DNA of 35,088 nt, taken from assembly GCA_947589035.1 (NCBI GenBank), contig CANPYZ010000027.1, forward strand, positions 1 through 35,088, given 5' to 3'. Both the position numbers and the translations under genes were made by a program. The notes beneath the pieces are model-generated. The model was given only the letters and a program-made list of their open reading frames with translations. It was not told where the DNA came from and ran no database searches. This stretch comes from an uncultured Clostridia bacterium (lineage in GTDB: Bacteria > Bacillota > Clostridia > Oscillospirales > Ruminococcaceae). This document shows, piece by piece, positions 22,268-28,692 of the stretch. Numbering within the stretch: the first letter of the stretch is position 1; each line of letters opens with the position of its first letter.

Positions 22268-23833
22268 TTAAAGTACATAATCATGCTCTAAGTGATATTC
22301 TTTCCCAATGCAGACAATTTCTTCCGCATCATAATCATGCAGAATGTAATTAGTCAGCATTTTAGCAATGTATTTTTCTTCATTGCACCGAATGGGGTAC
22401 TGTGCCACTCTGTCCTGAAAATGCATGAAAAACGAATACATGAACTGGTGCAGGGAATCATCACGGTGATCCTTGTCTGTATGAATCGCATTCAGTTTGG
22501 TGAGAAGATTTCTTGCTTTAGTGTGGGAAATCGTTTTGGCGAGAATGTGAATTGTTTTTCCGACAAATGCCTGATAATCCAATTGTTCGGAAAGTTTTTC
22601 AGCATTCGGACTGCTGCAGCCTGTAAGAAATTTCAATGCTTGTTCCAGTGTTTCAGGCATGTCCATAAAATTATCCGGAATATGGCATTGCTGTATACAC
22701 CACGAATCTTCCGCAAGGTTAAATTCGCCATAAAATTCTTTGAAGTTTTCCTCATTATCGAAAATTGTCTGCCAATTGGAATATTCTCTTAATCCAGGAT
22801 GTCCCATATACAGCAGCATATCATGAAAATTCAACGAACGGCAGGAAGAATTTTCTTCTTTCTGTTTCGCAGATACAACACCCACAGAAGATTCCGGTGA
22901 TTCTGGTACATATTCTTCCAATTGATTGCAAATCACTTTCATGAGAAATTTTTCTTTTGCCGCAAGGCATTTCAGTTTCTTCAGAGCTTGTTCACAGGCA
23001 CGGTTGATTTTTTTGATGAAATTCAGCAAAGTGCCTTCCTGATTGAAAATGTCTATCAGTTTACTGGTCATTTTTGCAGAACTGACTGCTCCGGAAAGAA
23101 CGCTTTTTTTCAGGTAGCCAATAACATCTGTTGTAAATTTCTGTAATTTCTGCCCCATTGTGTCCCAGCCGGAATGTTCTTTCATCAGCATTTCCAAAGC
23201 CATGAATTGTTTTGCATCATTTCTGTTTTCTTTTCTATTTTCTTTCTGTAAAGAATCTGTTTCTTTACTTTCTTTGTGATGATGTCTGTCCGTCGGCTCT
23301 GCCAGACAGACAGACTTTTTGTTCGAATTAGTCTTTAATTGTGCCTGATTTTCTCCATCTGGATTTTCCACATGTGGAAAATCACAATGTGGAAGAACCG
23401 ACGAATCTAAGCCATTTTCTTCAACAGGATTCTGATCCGCTTTTTTTGTGGTCAGCCATGCTTCCTGCACGATTTCTGAAAACCGGTAAACTGCTTTCTG
23501 AAATCTGCCGGATTCGTCCCGTGGTTTTTCCATAACAAAATATCCGAGCCGTTCAAGTTCTTTCAACCCTGAACGAATCCGTGTTTCTCCGTCATTCATG
23601 ATTTTGCAGAAACCAGAGACGGTAAAATGCCATCCGCTGATTCCTTTTCCTTCCTCGGTTTCATTTCTTCCGATTAACGAAAGAGCTTTACAAAGAATGC
23701 CATAAGCACGGCTGGATAACCGGCTATCCTGTGCAAAACTCATTCTGTCATTAGAAATCATGGTGAATGGGTGTGCTTTGTCTTTCGGCAGTCTGAAAAT
23801 TTCTGTATTTGCTTCATGCATTGTCATTGTCAT
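22268..23833 (-). CDS. Replication initiator-like protein with N-terminal winged helix
   Basis: The 521-residue protein has an N-terminal winged-helix region (FTMISNDRMSFAQDSRLSSRAYGILCKALSLIGR, GWHFTVSGFCKIMNDGETRIRSGLKELERLGYFVMEK) of the kind found in plasmid and ICE replication initiators. A polar linker (about 140-205) and a helical C-terminal region without a recognised domain follow. The first-gene position before parA and parB supports a replication role. The start at ATG 23833 follows AAGGG; two further in-frame ATGs lie at 23827 and 23821. The linker contains a perfect 22-bp palindrome (23362-23383). An attenuator-like hairpin lies in the leader. Confidence 0.75.
   Translation of the reverse strand: MTMTMHEANTEIFRLPKDKAHPFTMISNDRMSFAQDSRLSSRAYGILCKALSLIGRNETEEGKGISGWHFTVSGFCKIMNDGETRIRSGLKELERLGYFVMEKPRDESGRFQKAVYRFSEIVQEAWLTTKKADQNPVEENGLDSSVLPHCDFPHVENPDGENQAQLKTNSNKKSVCLAEPTDRHHHKESKETDSLQKENRKENRNDAKQFMALEMLMKEHSGWDTMGQKLQKFTTDVIGYLKKSVLSGAVSSAKMTSKLIDIFNQEGTLLNFIKKINRACEQALKKLKCLAAKEKFLMKVICNQLEEYVPESPESSVGVVSAKQKEENSSCRSLNFHDMLLYMGHPGLREYSNWQTIFDNEENFKEFYGEFNLAEDSWCIQQCHIPDNFMDMPETLEQALKFLTGCSSPNAEKLSEQLDYQAFVGKTIHILAKTISHTKARNLLTKLNAIHTDKDHRDDSLHQFMYSFFMHFQDRVAQYPIRCNEEKYIAKMLTNYILHDYDAEEIVCIGKEYHLEHDYVL
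23362..23383. repeat. 22-bp perfect palindrome inside the rep gene
   Basis: The core TTTTCCACATGTGGAAAA is flanked by GA and TC that complete a 22-bp palindrome. A second half-site, ATGTGGAA, lies six bases to the right. It falls in the low-complexity linker, where protein constraint is weak, so it may be a protein-binding site such as an iteron-like or operator element. Confidence 0.65.
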
Positions 23834-23868
23834 GATTTTCCCTTCTTTCTTTCAGAACAGGAGAACAA

Positions 23869-23902
23869 AAAAACTTCGCCTTTTTTCAAAGACGAAGTTT
23901 TT
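23869..23902 (-). terminator. Attenuator-like terminator in the rep leader
   Basis: On the minus strand AAACTTCG pairs with CGAAGTTT around an internal CTTT/AAAG pairing and is followed by TTTTTTTG. It lies 36 bases before the rep start and after the likely promoter, so it may attenuate rep transcription, as in plasmid copy-number control. Confidence 0.65.
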
Positions 23903-23974
23903 CTTCAGGATAGATTCTCTTGTTTTTACTACTCATCATTCCTGCTCTCCGTACTTTGGTGGATTACAGGAAAT

Positions 23975-23983
23975 ATTATATCA
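23975..23983 (-). promoter_or_regulatory. Probable rep promoter, extended -10 type
   Basis: The minus strand reads TGATATAAT, an extended -10 (TG-N-TATAAT), with no good -35 box at 16-18 bp. It sits only a few bases inside the junction with the phage helicase gene (about 23988). A transcript from here would have a leader of about 135 bases before rep. Confidence 0.45.
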
Positions 23984-23987
23984 TAAT

Positions 23988-24985
23988 CTGAACTTTCCAG
24001 TTTCAAGAATCATCAGGCGAAACGCTTTAAGGCTCTCATGAAAGTTAGACCAAAAGTGGAAAGAATCATTGGTCTGACCGGAACGCCGTCAAGCAATGGT
24101 TTAATGGATTTGTATGCGGAATTTCGTCTGTTGGATATGGGAAAGCGGTTAGGAAAATTTATCGGGAAATTTCGGACGGAATATTTTACACCGGACAAAC
24201 GGAATGGAATGGTGATTTATTCCTACAAGCCTCTTCCGAATGCAGAACAGCAGATTTACAGCAGAATTTCCGACATCATGATTTCGATGAAGTCAACGGA
24301 TTTTCTGAAAATGCCTGAATTGATTTTATCAGAATATTCCGTGAATTTATCGCAGAAAGAAACTGAACATTACCGAAAATTCAAGAAAGAACTGGTTTTA
24401 GACTTGCCTAATGGTGAAATTACTGCCGCCAATGCCGCAAGTTTAAGCAATAAACTTTCCCAAATGGCAAACGGGGCAATTTACGATGATACACATGAAA
24501 TCGTAAAAATTCATGACAGAAAACTCGATGCTTTAGAAGATTTGATTGAAGCCCAGAACGGAAAACCACTGCTTGTAGCGTACTGGTTCAGGCACGATTT
24601 GAAACGCATTGCAGAACGGCTTGAAAAATTAAAAATTCCCTTTTCTGAAATCAATACTTCCGAAAGCCTGAAACGCTGGAACAATGGGAAAATTCCGGTC
24701 GGTTTAATTCACCCGATGTCAGCAGGACACGGCTTGAATCTGCAATCCGGAGGAAATACCCTTGTCTGGTTCGGATTAACATGGTCGCTTGAACTTTATC
24801 AGCAAACAAATGCACGACTTTGGCGGCAAGGGCAGAAATCTGAAACGGTCATTATTCAGCACATCATCACCAAGAACACAGTCGATGAACGAATTTTGGC
24901 AGCATTACAGGCAAAAAATGAAACACAATCCGCACTTCTTGCTGCGGTAAAAGCGGAACTGGAGGAAGAAAATGGAACAATATGA
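23988..24985 (+). pseudogene. Phage SNF2-type helicase, N-terminal part lost at the element junction
   Basis: Homology starts abruptly at 23988-23990 with ELSSFKNHQAKRFKALMKVRPK, which is mid-protein in this family, just after the DEAD-like motif. It then runs to the normal C-terminus with GLTGTPSSNGL (motif III), SAGHGLNLQSGG (motif V) and QTNARLWRQGQ (motif VI). The P-loop half is not elsewhere in the window. The first usable ATG is 24038. Phage genomes of gut Clostridia carry such a helicase in the replication module, and SNF2 genes are known insertion targets for IMEs. The product cannot be an active ATPase. Confidence 0.88.
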
Positions 24986-25184
24986 ATCACTCGCAGCGGC
25001 AATTATTGAACAGGCACTGTTGGATTATCGCCGTGCGAAAAAGAACATTCAAAAGAAATTTGATGTGGAATTTTCACGGCAGACCATAAAAGAAATTGAA
25101 CATTTCCTGAAATCATCGTGGTTTAATATGCTTTGCGATTTGGACGGAGAAAAACTGCTTGAAAAAATGAAAGGAGAAAACTGA
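24972..25184 (+). CDS. Small conserved phage protein
   Basis: The 70-residue protein starts inside the end of the helicase gene. It is helical, with AIIEQALLDYRRAKK and IEHFLKSSWFNMLCDLDGEKLLEKM; this pattern (residues preceding a WFxxL segment) is familiar from small genes after phage SNF2 helicases. No function is known. It is tightly packed: it overlaps the helicase by 14 bp and its stop shares a base with the next start. Confidence 0.7.
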   Translation: MEQYESLAAAIIEQALLDYRRAKKNIQKKFDVEFSRQTIKEIEHFLKSSWFNMLCDLDGEKLLEKMKGEN

Positions 25185-25939
25185 TGACAAAACAAGAAAT
25201 TTATGCGGAAATTCTGACCGCCATTTCCACACTGAAAGGCACGAAAGCAGCGGAATATTGGCAAAATTACCTCAGCAAAGAAAACTGCACCGGAAAATCT
25301 GTCCGGAAATCCGTTATTTTTCCGGAGGACACGGCAACAATTCTGTATGCCCTGAAACTTGACCTTGAAAGCGATATGCACGCAGAACAGGCAAAACTTC
25401 ACGGCAGAAAAAATTATTCCGCCGTAAAACGCTTTATGACGATGTGCGAAAAAGAATCGCAATTCTTCAAACCGTTCTTTTCCGTGGCACATGAACGAAA
25501 TGGGCAGTTTTTCGCCAGTACAGCGTACATTTTTTACTTATCGAATTATCCTGACGGCTTGACTTTCGCACCGGAAAATTGCCCGGAAGAGTCCGCACAA
25601 GAAATTGATCGCCTTTATGACAACATTGCAAATCATTTTGACACCAACGGAACGGCTTACAAAATTCCGTACACCATCGCACAACTGAAAGCGTGGAGAA
25701 AAAGCACGAAAAAGCAGAGAATCCCATTTTCTCTCGGTTACGCCTTGCCGCTTACCCGAAATGGTGAACAGCATTATGCCGCCATAAATGTGGATTTTCT
25801 GATTTTGGCAATGGAAATCACCGGTTCTGATGTTTTGCAGACCGATGACAAATATCATCTGGCAATGGAAAATTCCAACGGTGACCGTGTGGGAATGATG
25901 TGCATCCGTGGAACAGAGCCGGAATTTCAAAAAATTTGA
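25184..25939 (+). CDS. Phage protein of unknown function, possibly clamp-like
   Basis: The 251-residue protein has no motif that I can name with confidence. Parts such as FFSVAHERNGQFFASTAYIFYL, YAAINVDFLILAMEITGSD and YHLAMENSNGDRVGMMCIRG resemble the strand pattern of sliding-clamp-like folds of phage replication modules. That reading is weak. Its place between a helicase and the sigma-like regulators fits a replication or recombination role. AAAGGAG precedes the start; it overlaps the previous stop as TGATG. Confidence 0.6.
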   Translation: MTKQEIYAEILTAISTLKGTKAAEYWQNYLSKENCTGKSVRKSVIFPEDTATILYALKLDLESDMHAEQAKLHGRKNYSAVKRFMTMCEKESQFFKPFFSVAHERNGQFFASTAYIFYLSNYPDGLTFAPENCPEESAQEIDRLYDNIANHFDTNGTAYKIPYTIAQLKAWRKSTKKQRIPFSLGYALPLTRNGEQHYAAINVDFLILAMEITGSDVLQTDDKYHLAMENSNGDRVGMMCIRGTEPEFQKI

Positions 25940-25953
25940 TAGGAGTAACGCAT

Positions 25954-26394
25954 ATGACTGCAAGAGAATTTTTAAATCCGTTGAAAACTGTCCAGACAGA
26001 CATTGAAACATTGCGTGACCAACTTCGGATTATTCATGAATCTTTGACATCTGTTACTGCAATATACGGAGAAAAAATTGGTTCTGCTGGTTCTCGTAAT
26101 GTCCATTCTATGTCTGATAAAATTTGTACAGCATTGGATATTGAACGTGAATTAACCGAGGCAGTAGAAAAGCAGATTGCTATTCAAAGTTACATTATTT
26201 CAGCAATTAATGAAATTCCGGACATTGAATGCCGTGCTGTATTGCATTGGCGTTATGTAAAACAACTTCCTTGGAACGAAGTTGCAAAAAAATTACACAT
26301 GACAGAAGATGGCATTTACAAAAAACATCGTAAAGCGATAGCTGAACTTGAAAAAACAAAAAAATTTAAAAACTGGGCAGTTCAGGGCAGTTGA
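25954..26394 (+). CDS. Phage sigma-70-region-4-like regulator (DUF1492/ArpU type)
   Basis: The protein of about 146 residues starts at ATG 25954, eight bases after AGGAG. It has an N-terminal coiled-coil-like region and a C-terminal sigma-70 region-4 type helix-turn-helix (IECRAVLHWRYVKQLPWNEVAKKLHMTEDGIYKKHRKAIAELEK). Such proteins activate late phage genes (ArpU, RinA and DUF1492 families). A paralogous gene follows at 26532, separated by a promoter and a terminator-like hairpin. Confidence 0.8.
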   Translation: MTAREFLNPLKTVQTDIETLRDQLRIIHESLTSVTAIYGEKIGSAGSRNVHSMSDKICTALDIERELTEAVEKQIAIQSYIISAINEIPDIECRAVLHWRYVKQLPWNEVAKKLHMTEDGIYKKHRKAIAELEKTKKFKNWAVQGS

Positions 26395-26421
26395 GAACAG
26401 TTAAAAGCAGTTTTAGCACCC

Positions 26422-26450
26422 TTGACATTATTGACAAAGCGTGCTATAAT
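26422..26450 (+). promoter_or_regulatory. Consensus promoter upstream of the second sigma-like gene
   Basis: TTGACA (26422-26427), 17 bp and TATAAT (26445-26450) match the consensus exactly. A second TTGACA at 26431-26436 is too close to the -10 box to work with it. Confidence 0.85.
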
Positions 26451-26474
26451 GGATAATGGAAGAATTGAACATAA

Positions 26475-26510
26475 AAAGCCTTTGCGGATTTCCGTGAAGG
26501 CTTTCTTTAT
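26475..26510 (+). terminator. Terminator-like hairpin right after the promoter
   Basis: AAAGCCTT (26475-26482) through CGGA pairs continuously with TCCG through AAGGCTTT (26497-26504), a 14-bp stem with two G-U pairs and a two-base loop, followed by CTTTCTTTAT. It begins about 20 bases after the predicted transcript start, so it would yield a very short RNA or act as an attenuator before the gene at 26532. Confidence 0.75.
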
Positions 26511-26531
26511 GCCCGAAACAGGAGGAAGATT

Positions 26532-26936
26532 ATGCTTGCGAAAAAAATACTGAAAACCGGAATTGACATTGACAGCCGTATTTCTGAACAAATCGCCCAG
26601 CACCGAAATTGGAAGAAACTGTATGATGAAGCGGGCTATTCCCTGACACTTGAGAATATTTTGGAAGATATTCTGGAAAATAAGGAATCCGAAATCAGAG
26701 AACTGATCCGCACGAAAAAGAATCTGGAAGACATCATCATGGAAAATAACGACAGCGATCAGAGAGAAATTCTCCGGCAGCGATACTTTGACGGTCTGTC
26801 GTGGGATTGCATTGCTGACCATTTCGGCTTTGATACCACTGAATGGGTAAAAGAGCAGCAACGAAAAGCTCTGAAAAAGATTCATCTTGAATGTTCTTGT
26901 GATGATGAGGACGATTTTTATGCCGAGGAAGAGTAA
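26532..26936 (+). CDS. Second phage sigma-like regulator (DUF1492 type)
   Basis: The 134-residue protein has a helical N-terminal half and a C-terminal region-4-like helix-turn-helix (QREILRQRYFDGLSWDCIADHFGFDTTEWVKEQQRKALKKIH), then an acidic tail. It is a distant paralogue of the protein at 25954-26394. AGGAGG lies seven bases before ATG 26532. Its own promoter and leader hairpin suggest separate timing from its upstream neighbour. Confidence 0.8.
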   Translation: MLAKKILKTGIDIDSRISEQIAQHRNWKKLYDEAGYSLTLENILEDILENKESEIRELIRTKKNLEDIIMENNDSDQREILRQRYFDGLSWDCIADHFGFDTTEWVKEQQRKALKKIHLECSCDDEDDFYAEEE

Positions 26937-27282
26937 ATGTCCGTGCCGTCATCCGAATTGTCCCGCATTGATAGAAGTCGGGCAGTTGTATTGTCCTGAA
27001 CATCTGCCACTGCATCCGGAAGTACAGCGACCGTCAGCGGAAAGCCGTGGTTATGGCTACAAATGGCGGAAAGTCAGTAAAGCCTATCTTCGTAAGCATC
27101 CTCTTTGCGTGAAATGTTTAGCAAAGGGAAAATTCGTGACCGCAACTGTTGTCGACCACATCATTCCGCATCGGAGCAATCCTGATTTGATGTGGAATGA
27201 AGCCAATTATCAGGCTCTCTGCAAATCCTGCCATGACCGCAAGACATGGACGGAGGACAGGAATCCGGAGTACATCTACTGA
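26920..27282 (+). CDS. HNH endonuclease of the phage packaging module
   Basis: The protein of about 120 residues starts at ATG 26920, nine bases after GAGG, overlapping the previous gene by 17 bp. It has an N-terminal Cys-rich region (CPCRHPNCPALIEVGQLYCPEH) and an HNH domain with LCVKCLAKG, VVDHIIPHRSNPDLMWNEANYQALCKSCHDRKT. Such nucleases sit beside cos and the terminase genes in HK97-type phages and are required for cleavage of cos by the terminase. This gene order is conserved here. Confidence 0.93.
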   Translation: MPRKSKCPCRHPNCPALIEVGQLYCPEHLPLHPEVQRPSAESRGYGYKWRKVSKAYLRKHPLCVKCLAKGKFVTATVVDHIIPHRSNPDLMWNEANYQALCKSCHDRKTWTEDRNPEYIY

Positions 27283-27338
27283 CCGGTGGGGGCTTGAAAA
27301 TCTCTGTATATGGGCAAAAAATCTACCGGCGGGGGCTT
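27283..27338. other. Candidate cos region (paired GGGGG repeats)
   Basis: CCGGTGGGGGCTT (27283-27295) and CCGGCGGGGGCTT (27326-27338) are direct repeats with one mismatch, spaced 43 bp, immediately after the HNH gene and before the small terminase gene. That is the usual place of cos in HNH-containing siphophages. The exact cut is not visible. Confidence 0.5.
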
Positions 27339-27400
27339 TCACGCAAAAAAACGGCTTTTCAAATGGGGTATTGCCCTCTAATAATTAGTATTTTTAATTG

Positions 27401-27435
27401 ACCTGAATTTTGCCGATATTCTGCGAAAATCAGGT
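27401..27435. other. Hairpin between candidate cos and the small terminase gene
   Basis: ACCTGA (27401-27406) pairs with TCAGGT (27430-27435), extended by TTTT/AAAA pairing inside. No T run follows. Confidence 0.55.
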
Positions 27436-27447
27436 TAATTTTGATTT

Positions 27448-27471
27448 ATCCCGATTTTACGGGATTTTTTT
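27448..27471 (+). terminator. Terminator before the small terminase gene
   Basis: ATCCCG (27448-27453) pairs with CGGGAT (27460-27465) around ATTTTA and is followed by T7. It lies 30 bp upstream of the terminase start, so it may separate early and packaging transcripts. Confidence 0.7.
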
Positions 27472-27500
27472 GATTTCTTTGAAAAAAGGCGGTGAATTCA

Positions 27501-28025
27501 ATGGCGAAAGACGGTTCACGCCGTGGCGGTGCAAGACCCGGTGCAGGGCGAAAACCAAAGGCACTTTCGGAAAAAATCAGCGAGGGAAAACGTGCAGAAG
27601 TGCTGCTCCGCCCCGCTGAACTGGAGGCGGAAGAAATACCGCCTGTCCGTGAATTTATGATGGAAATGCAGCGTGACGGCACGAAACTTTGTGCGGAAGA
27701 AGTGTACAACGAAACTTACAAATGGCTGAAAAATTACAATTGCGATAAGCTGGTCAATCCGGAATTGGTGCAGCAATACGCAATGAGCGTTTCCCGTTGG
27801 ATACACTGCGAGGAAATCATCAACAGAACCGGATATATCGCAAAATATCCAACCACCAATGCACCGATAGCATCGCCTTATGTTTCGCTTAGTCAATCTT
27901 ATGTGAAACAGGCGAATGTGTGCTGGAATCAGATTTACCAGATTGTTCGTGCGAATTGCTCCACTGAATTTCAGGGAAATCCGCAGGATGATTTAATGGA
28001 GAAACTTCTCCGCAGTCGAAAGTGA
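27501..28025 (+). CDS. Phage terminase small subunit (P27 type)
   Basis: The protein of about 174 residues begins MAKDGSRRGGARPGAGRKPK, the basic start common in small terminase subunits. A helical body of the P27/Terminase_4 type follows (CAEEVYNETYKWLKNYNCDKLVNPELVQQYAMSVSRWIHCEEIINRTGYI). It recognises the packaging site and recruits the large subunit. I choose ATG 27501, with AAAGGCGGTG seven bases upstream; the in-frame GTG at 27492 is within that site. Confidence 0.88.
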   Translation: MAKDGSRRGGARPGAGRKPKALSEKISEGKRAEVLLRPAELEAEEIPPVREFMMEMQRDGTKLCAEEVYNETYKWLKNYNCDKLVNPELVQQYAMSVSRWIHCEEIINRTGYIAKYPTTNAPIASPYVSLSQSYVKQANVCWNQIYQIVRANCSTEFQGNPQDDLMEKLLRSRK

Positions 28026-28036
28026 GGCAAATAAGT

Positions 28037-28198
28037 ATGAAAGATGCAGAATTTAATTTTTGGCGTGAATTAAAGCAAAACTGCCAATTAATGACAAAAC
28101 AGCAATATAACACGCTTAAGGGGCAGGCGAAAAAAGGACAGATTTTTGATGCCCGAAAAGGCATGAAAAAAATTCTGATGCGGAGGAATATGAAATGA
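28037..28198 (+). CDS. Small phage protein (53 aa) between terminase and methylase genes
   Basis: A 53-codon frame from ATG 28037, eight bases after GAGGCAA, encodes KDAEFNFWRELKQNCQLMTKQQYNTLKGQAKKGQ and a basic end. This FW-xx-LK ... MTKQQY-TLKGQA pattern is familiar from small genes in this position of Clostridia phages. Its stop TGA overlaps the next ATG (28195) as ATGA. The function is unknown. Confidence 0.65.
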   Translation: MKDAEFNFWRELKQNCQLMTKQQYNTLKGQAKKGQIFDARKGMKKILMRRNMK

Positions 28199-28524
28199 AA
28201 ACAACAACGGATTTTCAGCTTGTTGAGGTCGAGAAACTCATTCCCTACGTCAACAATGCCCGTACTCACAGCAAGGAACAAATCGCTAAATTGCGTTCTT
28301 CTCTTCGGGAATTTGGTTTTGTTAATCCAATTATCATTGATAAAAATTATAACGTCATTGCAGGGCATGGCAGACTTTTAGCGGCTAAAGAAGAAGGAAT
28401 AAAAGAAATTCCGTGCGTGTATGTAGATTATCTTACAGAGGCACAGAAAAAAGCCTACATTCTTGCCGATAACCGTATGGCTTTGGATGCGGGCTGGGAC
28501 GATGAACTTCGACTTGTTTTGACA
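28195..28524 (+). pseudogene. ParB-domain DNA modification methylase, N-terminal fragment
   Basis: The fragment encodes a ParB-like nuclease domain (VEKLIPYVNNARTHSKEQIAKLRSSLREFGFVNPIIIDKNYNVIAGHGRLLAAKEEGIKEIPCVYVDYLTEAQKKAYILADNRMALDAGWDDEL), the normal N-terminus of phage DNA modification methylases. The methyltransferase domain should follow, but homology stops near 28520 and unrelated AT-rich DNA begins. The frame happens to stay open into the next gene, so the two would be joined by a careless gene call. The product cannot methylate DNA. Confidence 0.85.
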
Positions 28525-28594
28525 AAAAAAATTGTTAATTTGTGCAACATTAACAGTTTTTTTTGGTTATTTATACAAAATAACTACAAAACTA

Positions 28595-28623
28595 TTGACA
28601 AGAAAGAAATTTTGTGCTATCCT
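28595..28623 (+). promoter_or_regulatory. Promoter of the dockerin cargo gene
   Basis: TTGACA (28595-28600), 17 bp and TATCCT (28618-28623) lie 70 bp before the cargo start. The promoter is inside the inserted block, so the cargo is expressed independently of phage genes. Confidence 0.65.
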
Positions 28624-28692
28624 ATACTTAGAAAAACTAAATTTTCCCTATATATTATACATTTAGGGTTGATTCTATGTGAGGTGGGCTTT

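Noticed and set aside
28500-28560. Terminal inverted or direct repeats bounding the dockerin block
   Set aside because: Only loose similarity was found between the two borders, too weak to call transposon ends or a target duplication.
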